From NCBI GenBank assembly GCA_964384675.1, contig CAYLNK010000140.1, forward strand, positions 1 to 15,571: a stretch of DNA of 15,571 bases, written 5' to 3'. Of this stretch, positions 1-8,772 are shown piece by piece. Below the pieces are notes generated by a model, which had not been told where the DNA came from, did not search any database, and saw only the letters and a program-made list of their open reading frames with translations. Origin of the DNA: CAYLNK01 sp964384675. Lineage in GTDB: Bacteria > Acidobacteriota > Thermoanaerobaculia > UBA5066. Numbering within the stretch: position 1 is the stretch's first letter; every line of letters starts with the position of its first letter. Made by a program: the position numbers and the translations under genes.

Positions 1-433
1 CGCCCTCGGCGCGGAGCGGTGCGGTCGCCTGGCCGTGCGGACCCACGGCGAGGAAGTCGGCCAGGGCGCCCGAGGCGATCGCCACGTCGGCCGCGAAGGC
101 TCCGACGTCGAGCGCGGCGCTGGCCGGCGAGCCGGCCGCCACGTTCGCCTTGACCAGGGTGTAGAGCGCGGCGGCCCACCTTGCCGAGGCGCTCGCCGTG
201 GGATCCGGGGGCGGAGCGACGCCGCTCCCCTGGAGGAGGCCGCCGATCCGCTTCAGGGCGGGCGCCGCCTCCTCCCAGGTGCGATTCGCGTGCCGTTGCG
301 CGCCGGCCCCGGCATTCGAGACGGCCCGGTCGGAGCACCCGCAGAGGTGGTTCGCGAGGAGGGTCCGCGTCCCGTAGGCGCGGACCGGGATGGTCGACAC
401 GGCGATCCGGAAGGCGTCGGTCGGGGAGAGCAC
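1..433 (-). CDS. Unrecognised protein, N-terminal part (cut by left edge)
   Basis: The minus strand reads open from a GTG at 433 to the window edge, giving 144 codons with almost only G or C in third positions, which is why I call it coding. It starts VLSPTDAFRIAVSTIPV and continues as a soluble-looking, Ala-rich mainly helical segment with a CGC motif near residues 31-33. There is no clear signal peptide or membrane span. A GAGAGA element lies about 7 nt upstream of the GTG; an in-frame TTG farther upstream (near 465) is an alternative start. The gene is divergent from the VPS10-like gene with only 42 bp between the starts. I do not recognise the family, and the C-terminal part is outside the window. 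Confidence 0.6.
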   Translation of the reverse strand, partial: MLSPTDAFRIAVSTIPVRAYGTRTLLANHLCGCSDRAVSNAGAGAQRHANRTWEEAAPALKRIGGLLQGSGVAPPPDPTASASARWAAALYTLVKANVAAGSPASAALDVGAFAADVAIASGALADFLAVGPHGQATAPLRAEG

Positions 434-475
434 GGGGGATTCTCTCGCGGCCCCCTCGTCGCACAATGCGCGGCG
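434..475. promoter_or_regulatory. Short divergent intergenic region
   Basis: This 42-bp gap separates two divergent starts, GTG at 433 (minus) and ATG at 476 (plus). Any promoter for either gene must lie here or inside the opposite coding sequence. I see no convincing -35/-10 pair and no good Shine-Dalgarno before the plus-strand ATG. Confidence 0.35.
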
Positions 476-3391
476 ATGAAGCGCCTCACGCTCCTCGCGA
501 CCCTCGCCCTCGCCGCGCCCTCCCTCGCCCAGCCGTTCGACCCGTCGCTCCTCGGCGAGATGCGGTGGCGGATGATCGGCCCGTTCCGCGGCGGCCGCAC
601 CGTGGCCGCGAGCGGCGTGCCGGGCAAGCCGAACCTCTTCTACGTCGCCGCCAACAACGGCGGGGTGTGGAAGAGCGACGACTACGGCCGCGTCTTTACC
701 CCGATCTTCGACGACCAGCCGACCGGCTCCATCGGCGCGCTGGCCGTGGCGCCGTCGAGGCCCGACGTGATCTACGTCGGGAGCGGCGAGGGCCTCCAGC
801 GGCCCGACCTCTCGACCGGCGACGGGATGTTCCGCTCGACCGACGCGGGCGCGACGTGGAAGCACCTGGGCCTTCGCGACGCCCAGCAGATCGCGTCGAT
901 CGTCGTCGACCCGAAGGACCCCGAGCGCGCCTACGTGGCAGTCCTGGGTCACCCGTACGGGCCGAACGAGGAGCGCGGCGTCTTCCGCACCGTCGACGGC
1001 GGCGCCACCTGGCAGAAGGTGCTGTACCGCGACGCCGACACCGGCGCGGTGGCGCTGGCGCTCGACCCGAAGGAGCCGCGCACCGTCTACGCCGTGCTCT
1101 GGCAGGCGCGGCTCGGGCCGTGGGAGAACGGCGTCTTCAGCGGCCCGGGCAGCAGCCTCCAGAAGTCCACGGACGGCGGGACGACGTGGCGCGCGATCGG
1201 CAAGGGGCTGCCGACGTTCGCCGAGGGGCTGGGGCGGATCGGAGTCGGGATCGCGCCGTCGGACGCGAAGCGCGTCTACGCGCTGGTGGAGGCGACGTCG
1301 AGCGGGCTCTTCCGCTCCGACGACGCGGGCGAGACGTTCGTCCGCGTCAACTCCGACGCGAGGGTCTCGGGGCGCGGATCGGACTTCGCCGAGCTGAAGG
1401 TCGACCCGCGGAACCGGGACGTCGTCTGGGTCGCCAACGTCGCCGCGTACCGCTCGACGGACGCCGGCGTGACCTTCACGTGCGTGAAAGGGGCGCCGGG
1501 CGGGGACGACTACCACACGATCTGGATCAACCCGGAGAACCCCGACATCCTGCTCTTCGCGGCCGACCAGGGGGCCACCATCAGCGTGAACGGCGGCCGC
1601 ACCTGGAGCAGCTGGTACAACCAGCCGACCGCGCAGCTCTACCACGTCACGACCGACGACCGCTTCCCGTACTGGGTGTACGGCGGCCAGCAGGAGAGCG
1701 GCTCGGTCGCCATCGCGAGCCGAGGCGACCACGGCGCGATCACGTCGCGCGACTGGTACCCGGTGGGCGTGGAGGAGTACGGCTACGTCGCCGTCGACCC
1801 GCTCGACCAGGACCTCGTCTACGGCGGCAAGCTGACGCGCTTCGACCGCCGGAGCTTCCGCGTGCAGGACGTCTCGCCCGAGCCCGTTCGCACCGGGAAG
1901 TACCGCTTCCTGCGCACCGCGCCGGTCGTCTTCTCGCCGGCCGACCCGCGTCAGCTGTTCTACGCGGGGAACGTCCTCTTCCGGACCACCAGCGGCGGGA
2001 AGAGCTGGGACGTGGTGAGCCCCGACCTCTCGCGCGAGAGGCCGGAGATCCCCGCGAACGTCGGCGTCTACCGGACGAAGGAGCTGGAGTCGATGAAGCG
2101 GCGGGGCGTGATCTACACGGTCGCGCCGTCGCCGAAGGACGCGAACGTGATCTGGGCCGGCACCGACGACGGCCTGATCCACGTCACGAAGGACGGCGGC
2201 AAGACGTGGACGGACGTCACCCCGCCTTCGGTCACCGCGTGGAGCAAGGTATCCCTCATCGACGCCTCGCGCTTCGACGCCGGGACGGCGTACGCGGCGA
2301 TCAACCGATTCCGCCTCGACGACCTCGCCCCGCTCGTCCTCTCGACCCACGACTCCGGGAAGACGTGGACCGCGATCACGAACGGCCTCCCGAAGGACGC
2401 GGCGGTGAACGTGGTGCGGGAGGACCCCGAGCGGAAGGGGCTCCTCTACGCCGGGACGGAGAAGGCCGTCCACGTCTCCTTCGACGACGGCGCGCACTGG
2501 CAGCCGCTGCGCCTGAACATGCCGGCCATCTCGATCCGGGACCTGGTGATCCACGGCGACGACGTGGTCGCGGGGACGCACGGCCGCGGCTTCTGGATCC
2601 TGGACGACGTCACACCGCTGCGGCAGCTGACGCCTTCGGTGGCGGCCTCAGGCGCGCATCTCTTCACCCCGCAGACGACGTTCCGGATGCGCCGCAACCT
2701 GCACACCGACACGCCGCCCCCGCCGGAGGAGCCGGCCGGCCAGAACCCGCCGGACGGCGCGATCCTCGACTACTGGCTGGGGACCGCGCCGAAGAGCCCG
2801 GTCACCCTCGAGGTCCTCGACGCCTCGGGCGCGCTCGTGCGGCGCTTCGCCAGCGACGAGAAGCCGGAGGTCGTCGATCCGAAGGAGCTGGCCCTGCCGC
2901 CGTTCTGGGTGCGGCCCCCGCGCACGCTTCCGGCGACGCCGGGGATGCACCGTTTCGTCTGGGACCTCCGGCTGCCGTCCCCGCCCGCGTTCGAGCGCGA
3001 GATGCCCATCAGCGCGATCCCGTTCGACACACCGCGAGAGCCTCTGGGGCCGCTCGTGCCGCCGGGCGCGTACACGGTGCGCCTCACCGTCGACGGCGTG
3101 GCGGCGAGCCGTCCGCTCGTCGTGAAGATGGATCCGCGGGAGCGGGCCTCGCAGGCCGACCTCGAGACGCAGCACCGGCTCGCCGTGCGGATCGCCGCCG
3201 CCATGAAGGCGACGTACGAGGCTCGGCAGAGGAAGGGGAACGAGGCGAAGGCCGCCGACCTCGAGAAGTGGAACGGGAGGCTCGCGCAGCTCCTCGGCGT
3301 GGTGGACGGGGCGGATGCCGCGCCGACGACCCAGGCCGTCGCGCTCGTGGAGGAGTTCGAGAAGGCGGTCGCGGGGCTGGTCGGGAATTAG
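476..3391 (+). CDS. Exported VPS10/BNR Asp-box beta-propeller protein
   Basis: The 971-residue product starts with a clear signal peptide (MKRLTLLATLALAAPSLAQ, cleavage near residue 19), which fixes the start despite a weak ribosome site. The motif WRMIGPFRGGR and then VAANNGGVWKS are typical of the bacterial VPS10 domain/sortilin-like family. About ten Asp-box motifs (S/T-x-D-x-G-x-T-W) are visible, for example at residues 121-128, 172-179, 231-238, 281-288, 624-631 and 668-675, consistent with one or two beta-propellers. After about residue 750 comes a FlgD-like Ig segment (YWLGTAPKSPVTLEVLDASG), then a charged helical tail (about 895-971). Related proteins are often annotated as glycosyl hydrolases or exo-sialidases, but I see no evidence for catalysis; a periplasmic or secreted binding role is equally possible. 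It ends 21 bp from the convergent DJ-1/PfpI gene. Confidence 0.93.
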   Translation: MKRLTLLATLALAAPSLAQPFDPSLLGEMRWRMIGPFRGGRTVAASGVPGKPNLFYVAANNGGVWKSDDYGRVFTPIFDDQPTGSIGALAVAPSRPDVIYVGSGEGLQRPDLSTGDGMFRSTDAGATWKHLGLRDAQQIASIVVDPKDPERAYVAVLGHPYGPNEERGVFRTVDGGATWQKVLYRDADTGAVALALDPKEPRTVYAVLWQARLGPWENGVFSGPGSSLQKSTDGGTTWRAIGKGLPTFAEGLGRIGVGIAPSDAKRVYALVEATSSGLFRSDDAGETFVRVNSDARVSGRGSDFAELKVDPRNRDVVWVANVAAYRSTDAGVTFTCVKGAPGGDDYHTIWINPENPDILLFAADQGATISVNGGRTWSSWYNQPTAQLYHVTTDDRFPYWVYGGQQESGSVAIASRGDHGAITSRDWYPVGVEEYGYVAVDPLDQDLVYGGKLTRFDRRSFRVQDVSPEPVRTGKYRFLRTAPVVFSPADPRQLFYAGNVLFRTTSGGKSWDVVSPDLSRERPEIPANVGVYRTKELESMKRRGVIYTVAPSPKDANVIWAGTDDGLIHVTKDGGKTWTDVTPPSVTAWSKVSLIDASRFDAGTAYAAINRFRLDDLAPLVLSTHDSGKTWTAITNGLPKDAAVNVVREDPERKGLLYAGTEKAVHVSFDDGAHWQPLRLNMPAISIRDLVIHGDDVVAGTHGRGFWILDDVTPLRQLTPSVAASGAHLFTPQTTFRMRRNLHTDTPPPPEEPAGQNPPDGAILDYWLGTAPKSPVTLEVLDASGALVRRFASDEKPEVVDPKELALPPFWVRPPRTLPATPGMHRFVWDLRLPSPPAFEREMPISAIPFDTPREPLGPLVPPGAYTVRLTVDGVAASRPLVVKMDPRERASQADLETQHRLAVRIAAAMKATYEARQRKGNEAKAADLEKWNGRLAQLLGVVDGADAAPTTQAVALVEEFEKAVAGLVGN

Positions 3392-3412
3392 TCCGCTACT
3401 CCGCAGCGCCCG

Positions 3413-4153
3413 CTACTTCAAGAGCTCGAGGAGCCTCTTGCCGAGGAGGTAGGCGTCGCCGGGCCAGCGGGCCGAGAGGTAGAGGCCGTGCTCCACCACG
3501 AACGCGGCGCGGTCGTCGCGCGCGGAGCCCTTCGACACCAGGTGGATCGGGCCGCGCACGAACTGCCGGGCCGGATCCTCGAGGCTCCCCTTCACCTCGT
3601 CCTCCACGTACGCCGGGTAGGTCCGGTAGTACCGCCCGAGCTTCCAGGCCGTCAGGTAGTAGGCGATCCGCTCCATGTACTTCGGCAGGCACGTCGTGCG
3701 CGCCGTGGCGAGGAGGCTACGGCCCTGGTCGTCCTGGGTCCGCGCCAGGACGAGGACTCCGTGGCAGATCGCGGCGACGGGCCGCTCGAGCCTCCAGAAC
3801 GCCGCCACCTTCGCGAAGAGCGGCGGTGCGGCGAGGTACTGCCGCATCCCGGGCGCGTGCCCGCCGGGGAGGAGCAGGGCCTGGTAGTCCCACGGGACGA
3901 TCCCGTCCCAGCGGAGGGGCCTCTGGAACGACGGCTCCTCCTGCAGCTGCGCGTAGAACTCCTTCGCCTGAGCCTCGGCGCCGAGCTCGCCGAAGAGGAC
4001 GCCGGCCAGGAGGAGCGGATCTCCCTGCGGCATCGCCCCGGTCTCCGTGGCGAAGACCACCTGATGGCCGCCGCTCTTCAGGAGACGCCACGGCACCGCC
4101 ACCTCGGTGACGTCGAAGTCGTGGTCGGGGAGCGGGACGAGGACGCGGGCCAT
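3413..4153 (-). CDS. DJ-1/PfpI family (type 1 glutamine amidotransferase-like) protein
   Basis: This 246-residue protein begins MARVLVPLPDHDFDVTEVAVPW and carries the nucleophile-elbow motif AAICHGVL, with Cys130-His131. Glu17 is placed like the conserved acidic residue near the DJ-1/PfpI active site, and LLLPGGHAPGM (94-103) is the family's oxyanion-side glycine pair. Members include chaperone/glyoxalase-like, protease-like and amidase-like enzymes, so the exact reaction cannot be told. At 246 residues it is longer than minimal PfpI (about 170-190); extra sequence at about 50-85 and 150-200 suggests the larger Hsp31-like or uncharacterised subgroup. Its ATG overlaps the stop of the upstream P-loop gene in TGATG, so the two are probably translationally coupled. 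No signal peptide, so cytosolic. Confidence 0.9.
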   Translation of the reverse strand: MARVLVPLPDHDFDVTEVAVPWRLLKSGGHQVVFATETGAMPQGDPLLLAGVLFGELGAEAQAKEFYAQLQEEPSFQRPLRWDGIVPWDYQALLLPGGHAPGMRQYLAAPPLFAKVAAFWRLERPVAAICHGVLVLARTQDDQGRSLLATARTTCLPKYMERIAYYLTAWKLGRYYRTYPAYVEDEVKGSLEDPARQFVRGPIHLVSKGSARDDRAAFVVEHGLYLSARWPGDAYLLGKRLLELLK

Positions 4154-4731
4154 CAGGACGGGAGGGTAGCGCGAAGCCAGCCGTCGATCTCGGCCGGCGT
4201 GCGAAGGTGGACGCACCGCTCGTCGGGCTCCGGCGGCTCGAAGCTCGCGATCAACGCCTCGAGGACCTCGGTCCGGATTCCCGGGCGCGCCGACGCAGGA
4301 GGCGACGCCAGGTGTCCCTGGGGGTGCGGGGGGCGGAACGCCCCCGCAATGCGGCGCTCCGCCGTCGAGCGATTCGCCTCGACGCGCGCGCGGACGGCCG
4401 CGGGACCGACGTCGAGGAACAACACCAGCGTCTCGTAGCCGTACGGGGCCACGACGGCGCGGAACGAGTCCCGGAGCCAGCGGTAGCAGTTCGTGTCGTC
4501 GACGAGGATCCCGTGACCGCCCGCGGCGAGGGCCGCCACACGCTCGCACGCGACCCGGTGCGCGGCGATCCACTCGGCCGCGGGAAGGCCCTCACCGCCG
4601 GAGGGGAGGCCGCGCGAGGCGATGATCTCGTCGAGGCTCACGCAGCGCACGTCCGTGCCGGCCACGAGCCGGCGGGCCAGGGTCGACTTCCCCGAGAAGG
4701 CGAGGCCGCAGAGGAGCGTGAGGGTCGGCAC
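4153..4731 (-). CDS. P-loop kinase/ATPase of the AAA_33 (zeta-toxin-like) type
   Basis: The 192-residue protein opens MPTLTLLCGLAFSGKSTLAR, with a Walker A motif GLAFSGKS at residues 9-16. SLDEI (32-36) provides a likely catalytic or phosphate-acceptor-binding Asp, and GILVDDTN (74-81) is the Walker B-like strand. The arginine-rich stretch RARVEANRSTAERR (114-127) would be the lid. This layout fits small nucleoside/polynucleotide kinase-like ATP-binding proteins of the AAA_33/zeta-toxin superfamily. The substrate is unknown. It is the first gene of a two-gene unit with the DJ-1/PfpI protein, sharing one base of start and stop. It is divergent from the gene starting at 4819. A toxin role is possible by family but there is no antitoxin beside it, so a metabolic kinase is more likely. 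Confidence 0.85.
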   Translation of the reverse strand: MPTLTLLCGLAFSGKSTLARRLVAGTDVRCVSLDEIIASRGLPSGGEGLPAAEWIAAHRVACERVAALAAGGHGILVDDTNCYRWLRDSFRAVVAPYGYETLVLFLDVGPAAVRARVEANRSTAERRIAGAFRPPHPQGHLASPPASARPGIRTEVLEALIASFEPPEPDERCVHLRTPAEIDGWLRATLPS

Positions 4732-4818
4732 CGTCGGATTCTGCCGTCGACCGTGTGAGCCACGACACAGCCCCGCCCGGTGGATCGGGCTACCGTCGGG
4801 TCATCCGAGGAGAGCCCC
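4732..4818. promoter_or_regulatory. Divergent intergenic region with strong RBS for plus gene
   Basis: This 87-bp region separates divergent genes. A Shine-Dalgarno GAGGAGAG at 4807-4814 sits 6 nt (from GGAG) before the ATG at 4819 and decides that start over an in-frame GTG at 4780. A small inverted repeat GCCCG/CGGGC (4775-4779 and 4786-4790) lies in between. No confident promoter hexamers were seen. Confidence 0.45.
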
Positions 4819-5787
4819 ATGCCGATGAGTGAGGTCGTCGTCCTCGCGCGCGACGCGCGTGCCCACGGTCTGCCGCCGATCGCCCTCCGCCTGCGCGCCC
4901 CGGGAATGGCCCCGTTCGCGTTCCCGGACCCCGACTCGTACCTCTCGCTCTCGGGCCCGCCCGGAGGTGTGCTCTTCCTGCAGGTCAAGCGGCTCGGGCA
5001 CGGGCCGGTCGGCCTCGATCGGCTGCGCGAGCTGGTGGCGGGGAGCGACCGGCGCCCGGTCACGTTCGGCAGCGCGGGGCACGTCACGATCGGTGGGATC
5101 GAGCGGGATGCGGTGCTCTTCTACGTCGGCGAGTCGATGGCGGCCACGGCGGGGTGCGCGCTGGCGGTGCCGGCGGGCCACGAGCAGCTCCTCGTCGTCC
5201 TCGGCGTCGGCGGGAACCCCCGGAACGTCACCAGCTGCTCCGCGGTCGCCGGCCAGCCGTCCCTGCGGGCCGCGCTCGACAGCTTCGAGGCGGTCTTTCG
5301 CGACGTCGACGAGGAGGCCCCGGCGCCGGTCCCGCAGCCCGCGGCCACACCGGCGGTCGCGACGCCGCCGTCCCCGGGCTGGCCCTCGACCCCGAAGGCG
5401 TCCGCCTGGGCCAGGCCGGAGCCAGTGCCCGAGCCGGAACCCGAGCCGGAGCCCGAGCCGGAGCCCGAGCCGGCGGGCGTCTCGGGCACCGAGGTCCTCG
5501 CGCTCCTCGACAAGGTCAAGGGTGAGATGCGCCGCATCGGCTGCTGGGCCGAGACCGCGCCGACGGCCGAGTCGTACGCCGCCCTGACCCCGCTCCAGCA
5601 GCTCCTCTGGTCCCTCCAGTCGACGCTCGACATGCTCGAGCCGTCGCTGCGTGGCGCGATAGGCACCGAGACGGAGCGCGGGCTCGCCCCCGGCCTCCAC
5701 GGGATGCTGGCGAGCTGGAAGGGGATGCTCGTGGCCGAGCCGCAGGCCGCCGGGCTCGTGGCCCTTCTCCCGGACGAAGCCGGGTAG
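4819..5787 (+). CDS. Unrecognised two-domain protein with Pro-Glu linker
   Basis: The 322-residue product has no signal peptide or membrane span. An N-terminal alpha/beta-looking domain (about 1-170) includes LSLSGPPGGVLFLQVKR and ends in a helix AALDSFEAVFRDVDEE. It is followed by a Pro/Ala-rich linker and a (Pro-Glu)n tract at residues 200-218. The C-terminal helical domain (about 222-322) contains LALLDKVKGEMRRIGCW, which faintly recalls the start of the YqcC/DUF446 family; the later conserved part of that family is not obvious, so I do not assign it. The start is chosen for the GAGGAGAG ribosome site. The stop lies 27 nt before the HEGGH membrane gene, suggesting a two-gene operon in which this is the soluble cytosolic partner. 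Function unknown. Confidence 0.82.
   Translation: MPMSEVVVLARDARAHGLPPIALRLRAPGMAPFAFPDPDSYLSLSGPPGGVLFLQVKRLGHGPVGLDRLRELVAGSDRRPVTFGSAGHVTIGGIERDAVLFYVGESMAATAGCALAVPAGHEQLLVVLGVGGNPRNVTSCSAVAGQPSLRAALDSFEAVFRDVDEEAPAPVPQPAATPAVATPPSPGWPSTPKASAWARPEPVPEPEPEPEPEPEPEPAGVSGTEVLALLDKVKGEMRRIGCWAETAPTAESYAALTPLQQLLWSLQSTLDMLEPSLRGAIGTETERGLAPGLHGMLASWKGMLVAEPQAAGLVALLPDEAG
5416..5472 (+). repeat. Pro-Glu dipeptide repeat tract
   Basis: A run of alternating proline and glutamate codons (ccg/ccc with gag/gaa) encodes residues 200-218 of the upstream-unit protein, interrupted by one Val. At DNA level it is a degenerate 12-nt tandem repeat (gagccggagccc). Such tracts form stiff extended linkers, and they can vary in length by slippage. 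Confidence 0.85.
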
Positions 5788-5814
5788 CAACACGGGCGCG
5801 TAAGCTCTCGGGCG

Positions 5815-6828
5815 ATGCCGAAGCCGTACGGCCGGGATCGCCTCGAGGAGCGGCCCGACGGCACCCTCCTGCTGTCGTCCCTGCGTGACAAGGACTGGAG
5901 CGGGCGGGACGAATCCGGGCCCGTGCCGAGGCCAGGGACCGCCGTCCGGTGGGACGACACGCTCTTCGAGGTCGTGTCCGTGGAGCCGACCGCGGCGGGC
6001 GGGCACCGTTACACGCTCGCGCCGTGGGACGACCGGCTCCTGGTGCGGGGCGCGATCGCGGAGTACGGGCCGGACGCCAGACCGGGAACGTCGACGCACC
6101 CCGCCGCGACGCCCCCTCCCTTGGCGGCGCGCCCGGTTCGGCGCGGCTGGGCGTCGCTGCCGGAGCCGGCCCGGCTCCTCCTCGTCGGCCTCGCGCCCAC
6201 GGCGCTCCTCTGGTGGTTCTTCCCGGTGCGCGTGATGGGCGAGGGGATGTCGTTCTTCATCCACGAGGGGGGACACACGGTCGCCGCGTGGCTCCTCGGC
6301 TGCTTCGCGCTGCCGGCCGTCGTCATGACGCTCACGTTCGAGCAGAACCGCGCCGCGGCCGCTCTCGTCTGGGCCGGCCTCGGCGCCCTCGCCTGGAAGA
6401 GCCGGCGCGCGTACGGCTGGAACGTCATCCTCGGCGTCCTCGTCGCGCTCTATCCGGTCGTCGCGTTCACCAGGCTCCATCTCGACGCGATCAGCCTCGC
6501 CGGGCACGGGGCGGAGGCGATCGGCGTGGCCGTCCTCTTCTGGCGGGCGCTCCGGGGCGGTCTCTTCGCCGAGTGGGAGCGGCCCGTCTGCTCGATGCTG
6601 GCGTGGTGGGTCTGGGTGCGGAACCTGAGGCTCTTCGGCGGCATCGTCGTGAGCCGGGAGATGCGCACCGACTACCTGACGGTGGCGATCACCGGCGAGA
6701 ACGACCTGGTGACGGTCGCCAAGGCGCTGGGGACGCCGCTCACCGCGCTCGCCGCACTCTGCTTCGTGGCGACGCTCGCCCTCCCGCTCGCGGCGATCGT
6801 CGTCTCGTGGAAGCCGCGCGAGGCGTGA
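5815..6828 (+). CDS. Polytopic membrane protein with HEGGH motif (putative M50-like metalloprotease)
   Basis: The 337-residue protein has a soluble N-terminal part (about 1-112) with beta-rich sequence (TAVRWDDTLFEVVSVEP and RYTLAPWDDRLLVRG), then about six hydrophobic segments (near 119-141, 155-174, 180-195, 203-219, 227-246, 308-332). FFIHEGGH at residues 147-154 matches the zinc-binding HExxH core, placed next to hydrophobic segments as in site-2 protease (M50) families. A second His/acid motif, AGHGAE (229-234), lies in a later segment. The NPxDG or similar third-ligand motif of classical M50 enzymes is not seen, so assignment is tentative. An alternative is a non-proteolytic metal-binding membrane protein. 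It follows the gene at 4819 by 27 nt without a strong Shine-Dalgarno, and ends 4 bp from the convergent cupin gene. Confidence 0.85.
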   Translation: MPKPYGRDRLEERPDGTLLLSSLRDKDWSGRDESGPVPRPGTAVRWDDTLFEVVSVEPTAAGGHRYTLAPWDDRLLVRGAIAEYGPDARPGTSTHPAATPPPLAARPVRRGWASLPEPARLLLVGLAPTALLWWFFPVRVMGEGMSFFIHEGGHTVAAWLLGCFALPAVVMTLTFEQNRAAAALVWAGLGALAWKSRRAYGWNVILGVLVALYPVVAFTRLHLDAISLAGHGAEAIGVAVLFWRALRGGLFAEWERPVCSMLAWWVWVRNLRLFGGIVVSREMRTDYLTVAITGENDLVTVAKALGTPLTALAALCFVATLALPLAAIVVSWKPREA

Positions 6829-6835
6829 CGCGTCA
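6826..6835. other. Palindrome formed by two convergent stop codons
   Basis: TGACGCGTCA is a perfect 10-bp palindrome. Its left TGA is the stop of the plus-strand membrane gene and its right TCA is the stop (TGA on minus) of the cupin gene. There is no room for a classical terminator between the two genes. Confidence 0.7.
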
Positions 6836-7195
6836 GGCGTCCCGGTGCACGATCCCGGGCGCGAAGCCGGGAACGCACACCGCGACGTACTCCGCCCCGT
6901 CCGGCTCCGGCGTCGAGTAGCGCACCCACTCGCCCTTCGAGATGATCACCGCCTGCCCGGCGCGCACGTCGAGCGTGCCGCCCCTCGTCTCGACACGGAG
7001 AAGCCCGCGCAGCACCACGGTGTACTCGTCGAACTCCGGCGTCTGGCCCGGCTCGAGCCAGCCGCCGGGGCTGGTCATGCGGGCGACGCTCACATCGGAC
7101 GTTCCGCTGTTGACGCGCCCCACGAACTCCTCGATCTTCTTCGGCTTGTTGCCCGCGGCCTGGATGACGGACGGGGACTCGATCAGTCGTGCCAT
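6833..7195 (-). CDS. Small single-domain cupin-fold protein
   Basis: The 120-residue protein has a cupin core: PEFDEYTVVLRGLLRVE (53-69) corresponds to motif 1 and LDVRAGQAVIISKGEWVRYS (75-94) to motif 2. The canonical histidines of motif 1 (HxH) are replaced, leaving Glu54 and Glu57, and the motif 2 His is also absent (KGEWVRY). Metal binding is therefore doubtful, and a ligand-binding or structural role is as likely as catalysis. I chose the ATG at 7195 rather than a longer open frame because the extra N-terminal sequence overlaps the upstream regulator and has no domain character. It lies 11 nt after the stop of the response-regulator gene, so it is the likely last gene of that operon. Confidence 0.85.
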   Translation of the reverse strand: MARLIESPSVIQAAGNKPKKIEEFVGRVNSGTSDVSVARMTSPGGWLEPGQTPEFDEYTVVLRGLLRVETRGGTLDVRAGQAVIISKGEWVRYSTPEPDGAEYVAVCVPGFAPGIVHRDA

Positions 7196-7206
7196 GGCTT
7201 CGGAGA

Positions 7207-8577
<1,371 letters not shown>

Positions 8578-8584
8578 CCGTCCG

Positions 8585-8770
8585 TCAGCCCCGCGCGGAG
8601 CCGCGCGCCACGACCTCGACGTTCGCGAGGTAGCGGTCGAGCTGGCTCGACAGGTCCTTCGTCCCCGAACGGAAGCGTCCGACGTCGGCGAGCCGCTCGA
8701 GCGCCTCCAGGTGATCCTCGGGGAGCTGGATCCGCGTGCGGATCACGGCGCCATCACGTTGCCGGTACAT
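8585..8770 (-). CDS. Ribbon-helix-helix (CopG/Arc-like) DNA-binding protein
   Basis: This 61-residue protein contains IRTRIQLPEDHLEALERLAD, the usual beta-strand plus first helix of the ribbon-helix-helix fold, followed by a second helix DLSSQLDRYLANV. Such dimers bind tandem short repeats and are often autoregulators or antitoxins. No toxin gene is adjacent on either side; the neighbours are a secreted protein (25 nt upstream) and the NtrC-type regulator (7 nt downstream). I use ATG at 8770; a GTG at 8746 would give a 53-residue form starting exactly at the RHH strand (MIRTRIQL) and is a real alternative, since neither start has a clear Shine-Dalgarno. A tandem repeat just upstream could be its operator. 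Confidence 0.78.
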   Translation of the reverse strand: MYRQRDGAVIRTRIQLPEDHLEALERLADVGRFRSGTKDLSSQLDRYLANVEVVARGSARG

Positions 8771-8772
8771 GA

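Noticed and set aside
181..4110. Plus-strand open frame of over 1300 codons
   Set aside because: It overlaps the VPS10-like gene in another frame and the DJ-1 gene on the other strand, and encodes an Arg/Pro/Ala-rich chain without domains.
4801..6507. Minus-strand open frame of 568 codons opposite the 4819 and 5815 genes
   Set aside because: Low-complexity charged product spanning two real plus-strand genes and their gap.
8585..8770. Antitoxin of a type II toxin-antitoxin pair
   Set aside because: No toxin-like small gene lies on either side; neighbours are a secreted protein and a full-length response regulator.
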